The notes beneath the pieces are model-generated. The model saw only the letters and a list, made by a program, of their open reading frames with translations, did not search any database and had not been told where the DNA came from. From assembly GCA_016707445.1 (NCBI GenBank), contig JADJHR010000019.1, forward strand, positions 1 to 64,000: a stretch of DNA of 64,000 nt. The letters run 5' to 3'. Positions 28,984-37,737 of this stretch are shown here, piece after piece. The position numbers were made by a program, and so were the translations under genes. The DNA is from Rubrivivax sp. (lineage in GTDB: Bacteria > Pseudomonadota > Gammaproteobacteria > Burkholderiales > Burkholderiaceae_C). Numbering within the stretch: the first letter of the stretch is position 1; every line of letters begins with the position of its first letter.

Positions 28984-30108
28984 ATGTCTCGCTTTGAGTT
29001 TTCGAAGAAGCATCAGATTGAAATAGAAGAAGATAGTCTGAGAAAGGCTCTCATTGATCTTGAGTTAGCGAGATATTATGCGCGCAGAGGAGAATTTACA
29101 AAATGTAAAGAAATAATTTCGAAAATTCGCGAAAGTTACAAGAACAATTATTTTGCAAGCTTATTCTCTGCATTAAATCTTACTGAAGGAATTCTTGATT
29201 TTGTGGAGCAAGGAGTCGGTGCCGCACTACCAAAGCTTCAAAGGGCTCGAGCATTGAGTGTTGGTGCAAGGGATGCGGATGAATTGCCGGTATTGATATT
29301 TGCATGGCTTGCTAATTTTGCGAGAATTCAAACTGATTGGGGTAGATTGCATGAATATTTGATCAGTTGTTTAACGTTGGTTCAATCGCATTTTCATGAG
29401 ACGCTGGCAAGAATCAGTATCGTGATTGCCGATTCGCTACAAGAAATCGAAGAATATGATAGCGCTGCTAAATGGTATATGGTGGCGCGCGATGCATCAT
29501 TAAGCGTTGGTGATGATGCGACAATGAATGCCATGCTGCATAATCGCATATCAATTCGAGTTTATAATTTTCGTATTGCCGCGATTGACGGCAATCTTGT
29601 CGATTTCGGTTCACGCCTAGCGAAATTGGAAACGGAGTCAACCGAGAATTACTCTCTGTACATTGGCGATTCTTCGATGCCTTGGACGCACGCTCTCATA
29701 TCTGGTCAACTGAGTCTTCTTTCCAATTCCAATCAAGCCGCACTGCAGCTACTGGAGTCGCCCTACGCGAAGGGCCTCTCCGACAAGTGGCCGTCGGTTG
29801 AGCTGATGCGCGCCGCCGATGTAGTGCGTTGTAAGTTTGAATTAGGTTTGATTTCTTCAGAGCTTGTAAAGTGCGAGGTTGATCGCATTCGAAAGAATTT
29901 TTCATCACGCATTGCGCGCGGAGATGTTGCGATTGCGGCAAACTCTGTTGCAATCGCGTTTGGAAAATTTGATAAATTGGAGGCAAAGCATTTTTCTGAG
30001 ATCTCTCAGTCAGCGTTGGGAGAGTACTACGTAGAACGAGAAATTGTGCGACACCACATCTGCGATGCATTGAGTTTTCTACCTAAATGGCTAATGGTTA
30101 AGATTTAG
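28984..30108 (+). CDS. AT-rich orphan gene, predicted helical-repeat protein of unknown function
   Basis: Unrecognised protein of 374 residues. The ATG at 28984 follows a CAGGA 8 bases upstream; an in-frame TTG at 28942 is less likely. The DNA is plainly AT-rich, with codons such as ATA, AGA, TTA and AAA that neighbours avoid, which suggests horizontal transfer. The product is soluble and almost wholly helical, with TPR-like pairs (ARYYARRGEFTKCKEIISKI, EIEEYDSAAKWYMVARDA). No signal peptide, membrane helix or catalytic motif was found. It lies between the SWIB gene and purE, where related bacteria commonly carry purC. It could be a scaffold or regulatory protein of mobile origin. A TPR solenoid is inferred by eye only. 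Confidence 0.7.
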   Translation: MSRFEFSKKHQIEIEEDSLRKALIDLELARYYARRGEFTKCKEIISKIRESYKNNYFASLFSALNLTEGILDFVEQGVGAALPKLQRARALSVGARDADELPVLIFAWLANFARIQTDWGRLHEYLISCLTLVQSHFHETLARISIVIADSLQEIEEYDSAAKWYMVARDASLSVGDDATMNAMLHNRISIRVYNFRIAAIDGNLVDFGSRLAKLETESTENYSLYIGDSSMPWTHALISGQLSLLSNSNQAALQLLESPYAKGLSDKWPSVELMRAADVVRCKFELGLISSELVKCEVDRIRKNFSSRIARGDVAIAANSVAIAFGKFDKLEAKHFSEISQSALGEYYVEREIVRHHICDALSFLPKWLMVKI

Positions 30109-30166
30109 TTGAAAAGCTGATAGTGCGATATATATTAATAAGTGTGTTGAATAACTTTTACTACAC

Positions 30167-30655
30167 ATGAGTCTATTGATTTCCATCGTCATGGGCTCCT
30201 CCAGCGACTGGGAAACACTTTCCGGTGCGGCAACAATCCTTGAGGAGTTTCAAATCTCCTTCGAGCGACGAGTGGTTTCTGCTCATCGAATGCCGGACGA
30301 TATGTTTGCCTTTGCGGAGGCGGCAGCCGGTCGGGGTTTGAAGGCGATCATTGCCGGTGCCGGTGGGGCTGCGCATCTGCCTGGGATGTTGGCCGCCAAG
30401 ACCACGGTGCCGGTATTGGGTGTGCCCGTGGCCAGCCGTTTTCTGCAGGGCCTGGATTCCCTGTATTCGATCGTTCAGATGCCCAGGGGTATACCCGTTG
30501 CAACCTTTGCCATCGGGCCCGCCGGCGCCGCCAATGCGGCCTTGTTCGCGGTGGCCATGCTGGCCACCGGCGACGCCGCCTTGCGTCAGCGTCTGGACGA
30601 ATTCCGGGCACGTCAGACCGAGGCCGCGCGGGCCATGACACAGGATCTGAAATGA
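30167..30655 (+). CDS. purE: N5-carboxyaminoimidazole ribonucleotide mutase
   Basis: Converts N5-CAIR to CAIR in purine synthesis, 162 residues. Class I PurE motifs are present: MGSSSDWET (residues 9-17), SAHRMPD (38-44) and GAGGAAHLPGM, then the C-terminal helix. The start overlaps the purK pairing: purE ends with ATGA shared with purK. The first 150 bases are less GC-rich than the rest of the gene, continuing the composition of the AT-rich segment upstream. The promoter is probably in the AT-rich 58 bases before the ATG. Confidence 0.96.
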   Translation: MSLLISIVMGSSSDWETLSGAATILEEFQISFERRVVSAHRMPDDMFAFAEAAAGRGLKAIIAGAGGAAHLPGMLAAKTTVPVLGVPVASRFLQGLDSLYSIVQMPRGIPVATFAIGPAGAANAALFAVAMLATGDAALRQRLDEFRARQTEAARAMTQDLK

Positions 30656-31863
30656 GCCTGCCGGGGGCGGCTGCGGTGGTCGATCGGCCGGCCGCCGACG
30701 CGTTGCGGCGCCAGCACAGCGTGGGTGTACTCGGTGGCGGACAGCTGGGTCGGATGTTCGTTCACGACGCGCACCGCATGGGTTTGCGCGTGGTCGTGCT
30801 CGACCCCGATGGCGATTGCCCGGCCGGGCGGGCGGCCGACGGACTGTTGCGCGCAGCCTACGATGATCCCCAGGCACTGGATGAATTGGCCCGCTTGTGC
30901 GGCGCTGTGACCACCGAATTCGAGAACGTGCCGGCGGCATCGCTGCAGGCACTGGCCGCGCGATGCACCGTCTCGCCAGCGGCCCAGGCCGTGCGCATCT
31001 GCCAGCACCGGGCGCTGGAAAAGGCGCACTTTCGGCACAGCGGCGTGCCTTGCGCGCCGTATGCCGAGATCGTGAGCGATGACGACCTGACGGCGGTGGC
31101 CCCCGCGCTGCTGCCGGGCGTCCTCAAGACCTCGCAGCTGGGATACGACGGCAAGGGGCAGGCGCGGGTGAGTACTGCGGACGAGCTCACGGCGGCCTGG
31201 CAGCGCATGGGACGACAAGCCTGTGTGCTTGAAGCCCTGGTCCCGATCCGTGTCGAGCTCAGCGTCATCGTTGCACGCGGGGTCGACGGCGCCGTGGTGC
31301 ACTTGCCGGTGCAGCAGAACCTGCACCGCGACGGCATCCTGGCCGTCACCCAGGTGCCGGCGCCCGATGTCGATGCGGCCACCATCGATCAGGTGGTCGA
31401 GCGTGCGGTCCGCCTGGCACAGTCGATGGACTACGTGGGTGTGCTGTGTGTCGAGTTCTTCGTGCTGCACGATGGCCGCGTGCTGGCCAACGAGATGGCG
31501 CCGCGGCCGCACAACTCGGGCCACTACAGCATCGACGCCTGCGATCAGTCGCAGTTTGAGCTGCAGCTGCGCACCTTGCTGGGTCTGCCGCTGGTGCCAC
31601 CCCGCCAGCACTCGTCGGCAGTGATGCTCAACCTGATGGGCGACCTGTGGTTTCGCCATGCGAGCACCAGCGATGCGACGCCGCGTGAACCCGATTGGCC
31701 CGCGCTGCTCGCCCTGCCCGGCGTGCACCTGCACCTGTACGGCAAGGCTGAGCCGCGTCGGGCCCGCAAGATGGGCCACCTGACCATCACCGCCAGCTCG
31801 CCCGACGCCGCCCGCACGACGGCGCTGATGGCGGCCCGGCGACTGGCACTTCCTGCGTTCTGA
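30652..31863 (+). CDS. purK: 5-(carboxyamino)imidazole ribonucleotide synthase
   Basis: ATP-grasp enzyme that carboxylates AIR with bicarbonate, supplying PurE. 403 residues. The N-terminal motif SVGVLGGGQLGRMFVHDAHR follows about 22 extra residues. The ATP-grasp core has LKTSQLGYDGKGQARV, EALVPIRVELSVIVAR, VLANEMAPRPHNSGHYSIDA and QFELQLRTLLG. Overlap by 4 bases with purE implies coupling. Confidence 0.96.
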   Translation: MSLPGAAAVVDRPAADALRRQHSVGVLGGGQLGRMFVHDAHRMGLRVVVLDPDGDCPAGRAADGLLRAAYDDPQALDELARLCGAVTTEFENVPAASLQALAARCTVSPAAQAVRICQHRALEKAHFRHSGVPCAPYAEIVSDDDLTAVAPALLPGVLKTSQLGYDGKGQARVSTADELTAAWQRMGRQACVLEALVPIRVELSVIVARGVDGAVVHLPVQQNLHRDGILAVTQVPAPDVDAATIDQVVERAVRLAQSMDYVGVLCVEFFVLHDGRVLANEMAPRPHNSGHYSIDACDQSQFELQLRTLLGLPLVPPRQHSSAVMLNLMGDLWFRHASTSDATPREPDWPALLALPGVHLHLYGKAEPRRARKMGHLTITASSPDAARTTALMAARRLALPAF

Positions 31864-31871
31864 CGCCGTTC

Positions 31872-32858
31872 ATGCCGATACGCGATGGTCGAGACCCCGC
31901 GCAGCTGGCCCTTGCGGCGCAACAGTTGGCGGACGGGCAATTGGTGGCCTTTGCGACCGAGACCGTCTACGGCCTGGGTGGCAGGGCCGACGACGATCAG
32001 GCGGTGGCGCGCATCTTCGCGGCCAAGGGCCGGCCGGCCGATCACCCCTTGATCGTGCATGTGGCCACGTTGGCCGATGCCCAGGCCTTCGGTGACCTGT
32101 CGCATCCGGCCGCCCAGCGGCTGGCCCAGCACTTCTGGCCCGGTGCGCTGACCCTGATCGTGCCGCGTCGGCCCGCGCTGGGCACTGCTGCCGCGGGTGG
32201 GCAATCCAGCATCGGCTTGCGCATGCCTTCGCATCCGGTTGCGCTGGCGTTGCTGCAAGCCGCGTCGGCGCTGGGTGTGCCCGGCGTCGCAGCACCCAGC
32301 GCCAACCGCTTCGGCCGCATCAGTCCGACGCGCGCCGAACATGTCGCTGCCGAGTTCGGTACCGATCTGCTGGTGCTCGACGGCGGACCCTGCGAGCTGG
32401 GCATCGAATCGACCATCGTCGACTGCAGCCGCGGCGCGGCTGCACTGCTGCGTCCGGGCCAGATCGATCGCGTGTCGATCGAGTCGGTGCTGGGCCATGC
32501 CCTGCACGAAGCGGGTCCCGATGCGCCCCGCGCATCGGGAACGCTGGCGGCGCACTACGCGCCGCGCGCCAACCTGCGCCTGCTGGACGCTGGCGCGCTG
32601 CGCAGCGCGCTCGAGGTACTGGCCACTGCGCCGCCGTCCAAAGGGCTCGCGGTATATTCCCGCTCGGTCCGTCACGCTCCGCCGGGCATCCACCTGCGGC
32701 TGATGCCGGACCAGGCAGACAAGGTCGCGCACGAGTTGTTCTCGGTCCTGCGGGGTTTCGATGACCTCGGTGCGCGGTTGATCTGGGTCGAGACGCCGCC
32801 ACCCGGCCCCGCGTGGGAGGGTGTACGGGATCGCCTGACCCGTGCTGCGGCGGCGTGA
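31872..32858 (+). CDS. tsaC: L-threonylcarbamoyladenylate synthase (Sua5-type)
   Basis: Makes threonylcarbamoyl-AMP, the first step of tRNA t6A37 modification. 328 residues, so of the long Sua5 form rather than short TsaC. The YrdC domain has VAFATETVYGLGGRADD, AKGRPADHPLIVHV, WPGALTLIVPRR, GLRMPSHPVA and APSANRFGRISPT; the C-terminal 110 residues are the Sua5 domain. It starts 8 bases after purK, as in the purE-purK-sua5 order common in Burkholderiales. The partner tsaB lies 2.8 kb downstream. Confidence 0.94.
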   Translation: MPIRDGRDPAQLALAAQQLADGQLVAFATETVYGLGGRADDDQAVARIFAAKGRPADHPLIVHVATLADAQAFGDLSHPAAQRLAQHFWPGALTLIVPRRPALGTAAAGGQSSIGLRMPSHPVALALLQAASALGVPGVAAPSANRFGRISPTRAEHVAAEFGTDLLVLDGGPCELGIESTIVDCSRGAAALLRPGQIDRVSIESVLGHALHEAGPDAPRASGTLAAHYAPRANLRLLDAGALRSALEVLATAPPSKGLAVYSRSVRHAPPGIHLRLMPDQADKVAHELFSVLRGFDDLGARLIWVETPPPGPAWEGVRDRLTRAAAA

Positions 32859-32893
32859 TGGCCGGGCATACGCAGCTGACTTCGGAGCAAACC

Positions 32894-33859
32894 ATGATTT
32901 CTGGGCCTCGATCGACGTGGCACACGAGCCGCGTCTTCACCAGCCTGTGCCTGGCGGCGATGCTGGTCGCGTGTGGCGGCGGTACGTCGCAGTTCGAACC
33001 CTTTGTGCCCGACCGCTACGTCGCCTTCGGTGACGAGACCAGTGTGGTGCGACCCGACGGCAAGCGCTACACGGTCAACCCGTTGACCAGCGCCGGTGCC
33101 ATCGACTGCAAGACTGAGCCGATCTGGACGCAGGCGATGGCCAATCAGTACGGCTTTGTGTTCGAGGAATGCAACCCCGACAACACGATCGACTTCAAGG
33201 CTCAGATGCGCGCCGTGGTCGGCGCCAGGATCGACGACCTGCCGACGCAGATCGACGCCCAGATCGCGCGTGGCGGCTTCACGGCCGATACGCTGGTCAC
33301 CGTGATGCTGGGGGCTAACGACGTGATCGAGCAGTACGGCAACTTCGGGCCGCAGACCGAGGAACAGATCAGCACCGAACTGCGCGCACGCGGCGTGCGC
33401 CTGGCGCAGCAGATCAACCGCCTGGTCGATCTGGGGGCGCGCGTGATCGTCTCGACGGTGCCCGACATGGGACTGACGCCGTATGCACTGGCGCAGAAGG
33501 CCGCCTTCACCGACACCGACCGCGCTGCGCTGCTGACGCGCCTGACGGTGGCCCTGAACAGCCGGCTGCGCGTGACCATCCTCAACGACGGTCGCTACAT
33601 CGGCCTGGTGCTGGCCGACGAGGCCGTGCAATCCATCGTCAAGGTGCCGTCGGCATTTGGCGTCATCAACACCACGTCGGCAGTCTGCCTGACGGCGCTG
33701 CCCGACTGCACCACCGCCACCCTGGCGCCACCGGCCGATACCAGCATCACGGTGAGTTCGCTCAACTCGCTGTGGGCTGATGATCTGCACATGGCTTACG
33801 GCGGGCAGTCGCGCCTGGGCTCACTGGCGGTGGCGCGCGCGGTGGGCAATCCCTTTTAA
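32894..33859 (+). CDS. SGNH/GDSL-like hydrolase lipoprotein with altered block I
   Basis: Predicted outer- or inner-membrane lipoprotein of 321 residues, with lipobox LVAC (Cys27). The SGNH fold is suggested by RYVAFGDETSVV (block I, residues 42-52), VMLGANDVI (block III) and WADDLHMAYGG (block V Asp-x-x-His). In block I the nucleophile position of GDS is Glu48 (GDE), so classical serine esterase activity is doubtful unless the nearby Ser50 substitutes. It could be a binding protein or a changed esterase. Four cysteines in the mature part may pair. The stop overlaps the convergent SemiSWEET stop. Confidence 0.75.
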   Translation: MISGPRSTWHTSRVFTSLCLAAMLVACGGGTSQFEPFVPDRYVAFGDETSVVRPDGKRYTVNPLTSAGAIDCKTEPIWTQAMANQYGFVFEECNPDNTIDFKAQMRAVVGARIDDLPTQIDAQIARGGFTADTLVTVMLGANDVIEQYGNFGPQTEEQISTELRARGVRLAQQINRLVDLGARVIVSTVPDMGLTPYALAQKAAFTDTDRAALLTRLTVALNSRLRVTILNDGRYIGLVLADEAVQSIVKVPSAFGVINTTSAVCLTALPDCTTATLAPPADTSITVSSLNSLWADDLHMAYGGQSRLGSLAVARAVGNPF

Positions 33860-34140
33860 GGCTTGGAAGAGTTGGCACGACGCTCGCGGTCGACCATGAC
33901 CTTCAGCCCCAGGATCACCGAGGCCAGGATCAGCGTCAGCAGGTTGGCCACGACGATCGGCCATTCGCCCAGCATCAGGCCATAGGCCAGCCAGAGCGCC
34001 ACACCGGCGGTGAAGGCGCTGTACATGCCCAGCGAAATGCCGGCCACATTGCGCGTGCGCAGGGTCAGCAGCGCCTGCGGCACGAAAGACAGAGTGGTCA
34101 GCGCGGCGGCGCAGTAGCCCAGCAGATCGGTCGGCGTCAC
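33856..34140 (-). CDS. SemiSWEET-type sugar transporter
   Basis: Small membrane protein with three helices (LGYCAAALTTLSFVPQALLTL, GMYSAFTAGVALWLAYGLML, PIVVANLLTLILASVILGL), the single triple-helix bundle of SemiSWEETs. The PQ motif FVPQALLTLRTRNVAGIS is intact. A GTG at 34140 with GAGAG upstream gives 94 residues; the longer frame from GTG 34173 is possible. It lies behind dacB on the same strand. The substrate, presumably a sugar, is not predictable. Confidence 0.85.
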   Translation of the reverse strand: MTPTDLLGYCAAALTTLSFVPQALLTLRTRNVAGISLGMYSAFTAGVALWLAYGLMLGEWPIVVANLLTLILASVILGLKVMVDRERRANSSKP

Positions 34141-34179
34141 GGCAGGTTCTCTCGCATTCTGGCGGGTTGTCACAGGTGC

Positions 34180-35616
34180 TCAGCGCGCCGGGGCGTCGCG
34201 CATCGCCCATTGCACCAGGGCGTCGATGGCGGGCCGTGCGGCGTTGGCCTGCGCATGGTTGACGATGGCCACCAGCACGTAGCGTCGGCCGCTGTCCGAC
34301 AGCACGTAGCCCGCCACCCCGGCCACGTCGCGCAGCGACCCGGTTTTCAGGTGCGCGCGGCCTGGCGTGGCGCGTGAACGGCGCAGCGTGCCGTCGACAC
34401 CGTTGATCGGCAGCGAACTGGCCAGCTCGGCGGCCCAGGGGCTGTCGTGGGCCAGCAGCAGCAAGCGTGCCAGCAAGCGTGCCGACACCCGACCCTCGCG
34501 CGACAGGCCCGAGCCGTTGGTCACCACCAGCTCGGCGCTGGGCTCGCCCAGCCGTTCGGTCACCCAGCGACGCAGGTTGCTGCGCGCGGCTGCGACGGTG
34601 GCCGGCCGATCGGGCTCACGTTGCAACGCCAGGGTCAGGAAGAGCTGCTGCGCCATCACGTTGTTGCTGAACTTGTTGATCTCGCGCACCACTTCCAGCA
34701 ACGGTGGCGATTGCAGCTCGAAGCTCGGGCGGGTGTCGGCGGGGGCGGTGCCATCGCGCACGCGTCCGCGCAACTGACCGCCCATTTCCTGCCACAGGCC
34801 TTCGATCAGGCGCGCGTTGAAGGTGGCCGGCGCCGAATCGGCCAGCGGCCAGATCCTCTCGCCGCAGGCGGTGGCATAGCTGCCGGCAAAGCGCAATTGC
34901 GAGGTGTCGGCCAGGTTGGCCTTCAGGCTCCCGCGCCAGTCGTCGCAGGGCCCCGCCGACAAGGGCACGCTGTGGTCGACGCGGCTGCCGGCCAGAGGCG
35001 GCTCGACCAGCACGCGCGCCACCCGTGCCGCGGCGTCGGGCACGAAGCTCAGGCTGATCGACTTGTAGTTGAGCAGCAGGGCGTCGGCGCGCACGTTGTA
35101 CGGGCGATGGCCCTCGCCGTCGAAATCGGCAGCGTCGCCCTCCTGGATGGCAAAGGCACTGTGGTCCAGCACGATGTCACCACGGATCTCGCGGACGCCC
35201 AGCTGCTGCACCCGGCGCAGCAACAGCCACAGCCGTTCCATCACCAGCTTGGGATCACCGCTGCCCTTGATGTACAGCGAGCCGTCGAGCACGCCGTCGC
35301 GCACCGGGCCTTGCAGCCACACCGGCGTGGTCCAGGTCCAGGCCGGTCCGAGCTGGTCGAGGGCGGCAGCGGTGGTGACCAGCTTGGCCAGCGACGCCGG
35401 ATTGACCGCTTCTTGCTCGCGCAGCGACAGCACGCTGCGCCCGCTGCCGGCCTCCAGCAACTGCACCACCAGCGCCTGCTCGGGAACGCGCGCCCGCTGC
35501 AGCGCGGCCACCACCTCGGGCGGCAGCGCGCGTGCCGCCGTGGCGCACAGCGGCAGGCCACACAAGACAGCGATCAGCCCGCACAGCGCGAGCCAGCGGC
35601 GGGGACGGGCGGGCAT
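34180..35616 (-). CDS. dacB: D-alanyl-D-alanine carboxypeptidase/endopeptidase (PBP4)
   Basis: Periplasmic class C penicillin-binding protein that trims or cleaves peptidoglycan peptide cross-links. 478 residues with a signal peptide (LALCGLIAVLCGLPLCATA). Active-site motifs are SLAK (Ser75, Lys78 in NPASLAKLVTT), SNN (INKFSNNVMAQQ, near 315) and KTG (HLKTGSLRDVAG, near 423). The long inserted domains between SxxK and SxN are typical of PBP4. It is divergent from tsaB. Confidence 0.95.
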   Translation of the reverse strand: MPARPRRWLALCGLIAVLCGLPLCATAARALPPEVVAALQRARVPEQALVVQLLEAGSGRSVLSLREQEAVNPASLAKLVTTAAALDQLGPAWTWTTPVWLQGPVRDGVLDGSLYIKGSGDPKLVMERLWLLLRRVQQLGVREIRGDIVLDHSAFAIQEGDAADFDGEGHRPYNVRADALLLNYKSISLSFVPDAAARVARVLVEPPLAGSRVDHSVPLSAGPCDDWRGSLKANLADTSQLRFAGSYATACGERIWPLADSAPATFNARLIEGLWQEMGGQLRGRVRDGTAPADTRPSFELQSPPLLEVVREINKFSNNVMAQQLFLTLALQREPDRPATVAAARSNLRRWVTERLGEPSAELVVTNGSGLSREGRVSARLLARLLLLAHDSPWAAELASSLPINGVDGTLRRSRATPGRAHLKTGSLRDVAGVAGYVLSDSGRRYVLVAIVNHAQANAARPAIDALVQWAMRDAPAR

Positions 35617-35634
35617 GCGGGAATGATCGCACGG

Positions 35635-35640
35635 CTACAC
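35635..35640 (+). promoter_or_regulatory. -10-like element for tsaB
   Basis: TACACT ends 7 bases before the tsaB ATG; a transcript from it would be leaderless or nearly so. It lies in the 31-base gap to the divergent dacB. Confidence 0.4.
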
Positions 35641-35647
35641 TCGATCG

Positions 35648-36418
35648 ATGCCCGCGCCGACCCCGACGCCCGACACTGTGCTGGCCTTCGACACGTCCAC
35701 CGAGCGCATGGCTGTTGCCGTGCAGGCCGGTGACCAGGTGCTGCTGGACAACCGCCTCGGCGGTGCGGCCGCGTCGGCCAGCCTGCTGCCCACCATCGAG
35801 GCACTCCTGCAGCTGGCGGGGCAGCCGCTGTCTTCGGTGGCTGTCATCGGCTTTGGCCATGGGCCCGGGGCCTTCACGGGGCTGCGAACCAGTTGCGCCG
35901 TGGCGCAGGGGCTGGCTTTCGGCCTGGGCTGCCCGGTGCTGCCCATCGACAGCCTGCTGATCGTTGCAGAACAGGCGCGGCGTCAGCAGGCGCCCGGCGC
36001 CGATGATCTCGACGTCGGCGTGGTCATGGACGCCCGCATGGGCGAGACCTACGCCGCGCGCTACCGTTGGTGCGGCGGCGCCTGGCAGACGCTGCAGGCA
36101 CCCGCACTGTGGTCGCCGCTGGCGCTGGCCGAAGCCTGGGCCGGCCAGCCGCCGGCCCTCAGCGCCGGCTCGGGATTGGAACCGTTCGACACCGTGCTGC
36201 GCGAGGCCTGCCCACCGGCGCAGCGCGTGACCTGCGACGACGATCGTGCAGCGGCATTGTTGGCGCTGACCCTGGCGGCCAGCCGCCTGGGCGTCGGGCT
36301 GGACGCGGCCCAGGCGCTGCCGCTGTACCTGCGCGACAAGGTGGCGCAGACCATCGACGAGCGCGCGGCGCTGCGTGCGGCCACCGACGCCGGCACCCGG
36401 CCTGCGGCCACGGCATGA
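35648..36418 (+). CDS. tsaB: tRNA t6A biosynthesis protein TsaB
   Basis: Non-catalytic ASKHA-fold partner of TsaD in tRNA t6A37 synthesis, 256 residues. The family signature TVLAFDTSTERMAVAV opens the protein, with IGFGHGPGAFTGLRTSCAVAQGLAFG near residue 70 and VVMDARMGETYAARY further on. It overlaps rimI by 4 bases; tsaB-rimI adjacency is common. Threonylcarbamoyl-AMP would come from TsaC encoded nearby. Confidence 0.95.
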   Translation: MPAPTPTPDTVLAFDTSTERMAVAVQAGDQVLLDNRLGGAAASASLLPTIEALLQLAGQPLSSVAVIGFGHGPGAFTGLRTSCAVAQGLAFGLGCPVLPIDSLLIVAEQARRQQAPGADDLDVGVVMDARMGETYAARYRWCGGAWQTLQAPALWSPLALAEAWAGQPPALSAGSGLEPFDTVLREACPPAQRVTCDDDRAAALLALTLAASRLGVGLDAAQALPLYLRDKVAQTIDERAALRAATDAGTRPAATA

Positions 36419-36912
36419 ACGCGCTGCTCGCCGCGCAGCCGCTGCGGCTGCGCCCCTTGAAGGCGTGCGACCTCGACCGCGTGCTGGCGGTGGAGCAGCG
36501 CGCCTACAGTTTTCCCTGGACGCGCGGCAACTTCATCGATGCGCTGGCAGCGGGTTACCTGGCCGAGCTCTGGGTCGACGCCCACGACGGCCTGGTCGGC
36601 TACCACGTGGCCATGGTCGGCGTCGATGAGCTGCACCTGCTCAACCTGACCGTCGCGCCGCAATGGCAGCGCCTGGGCCATGCACGCAGCCTGCTCGATG
36701 CGCTGGAGCAGCACTGCCGCCAACACCAGCTGGGCTCGCTGTGGCTCGAAGTGCGCGCTGGCAATCAGCGTGCGCGCCAGGTGTACAGCCGGCGCGGCTT
36801 TGTCGAGGTCGGCCTGCGGCGCAACTACTATCCGGCAGCGCACGGCAGCCGTGAAGACGCCATCGTGATGAGCCTGGCCATCGCGGCCGGCGCCGGCGGG
36901 CATCAGCGATGA
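36415..36912 (+). CDS. rimI: Ribosomal protein S18-alanine N-acetyltransferase
   Basis: GNAT acetyltransferase of 165 residues. It shows VEQRAYSFPWTRGNFIDAL, the typical RimI start region, then LLNLTVAPQWQRLGHARSLL (acetyl-CoA binding, RxxGxG-like) and LEVRAGNQRARQVYSRRGFVEVGLR with RKNYY-like RRNYYPA. It overlaps tsaB and the following udg by 4 bases each, so the three form one tight operon. Confidence 0.93.
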   Translation: MNALLAAQPLRLRPLKACDLDRVLAVEQRAYSFPWTRGNFIDALAAGYLAELWVDAHDGLVGYHVAMVGVDELHLLNLTVAPQWQRLGHARSLLDALEQHCRQHQLGSLWLEVRAGNQRARQVYSRRGFVEVGLRRNYYPAAHGSREDAIVMSLAIAAGAGGHQR

Positions 36913-37724
36913 GCTGGACCGAGCGCCAACGCGCCATGCTGCGCGAGATGGGCCTGGTGACCTGGCAACCCGGAAGCCGGGCGGCCGACCCTGCACCCGC
37001 GGCGCAACCGGTGCCGGCAGTGGCCACACCCAGGCCCGTCGCGGGGCCGCCTGCCCGCGTGATGCAGCAGGCCGTGGCACCGGCGCCACCGGCAGCGGCA
37101 GCGGTTCTCGACATCGCGACCGACGAGCGCACCCGCCACATCGCCACGCTCGACTGGCCGGCGCTGCGCGATGCCGTGGCCGGCTGCCAGGCTTGTGCGC
37201 TGTGCCAGTCGCGCAAGCAGACGGTGTTCGGAGTCGGCGACCGCCAGGCACGCTGGATGATCGTCGGCGAGGCACCTGGCGAGCAAGAGGACCTGAGCGG
37301 CGAGCCCTTTGTCGGCGCCGCGGGTCAGCTGCTCGACAGCATGCTGCGCGCACTGTCGCTGACACGTCGCGACGATGGCCCTGAGCCGGCGGCGCAGCGC
37401 GTCTACATTGCCAACACGCTGAAGTGCCGACCACCGCGCAACCGCAACCCGCAGCCTTCGGAGCTGGCGGCCTGCGAGCCCTTCCTGATGCGTCAGCTGG
37501 CACTGCTGCAACCGCGGCTGATCGTGGCGATGGGGCGCTTTGCGGTACAGGCGTTGCTGCGCAGCAGCGACCCGGTGGGCAAGCTGCGCGGCAAGGTGCA
37601 CCAGTACCAGGGCGTGCCCCTGGTCGTCACCTACCACCCGGCCTACCTGCTGCGCAGCCTGGCCGACAAGGCACGCGCCTGGGACGATCTGTGCCTGGCG
37701 GCCAGCGTGGCCGAGCGCCCCTGA
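36909..37724 (+). CDS. Uracil-DNA glycosylase, type 4 (Fe-S)
   Basis: Removes uracil from DNA. 271 residues. After an N-terminal helix there is a Pro/Ala-rich linker (about residues 20-70). The catalytic domain has cluster cysteines CQACALC near residue 95, then VFGVGDRQARWMIVGEAPGEQEDLSGEPFVGAAGQLLD, TLKCRPPRNRNPQPSEL with the third cysteine, and the C-terminal VTYHPAYLLRS with the essential His. The family is often annotated as SPO1-polymerase-related. It closes the tsaB-rimI-udg operon and converges on glmU. Confidence 0.93.
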   Translation: MSWTERQRAMLREMGLVTWQPGSRAADPAPAAQPVPAVATPRPVAGPPARVMQQAVAPAPPAAAAVLDIATDERTRHIATLDWPALRDAVAGCQACALCQSRKQTVFGVGDRQARWMIVGEAPGEQEDLSGEPFVGAAGQLLDSMLRALSLTRRDDGPEPAAQRVYIANTLKCRPPRNRNPQPSELAACEPFLMRQLALLQPRLIVAMGRFAVQALLRSSDPVGKLRGKVHQYQGVPLVVTYHPAYLLRSLADKARAWDDLCLAASVAERP

Positions 37725-37737
37725 GCAAGCCTCGCGT

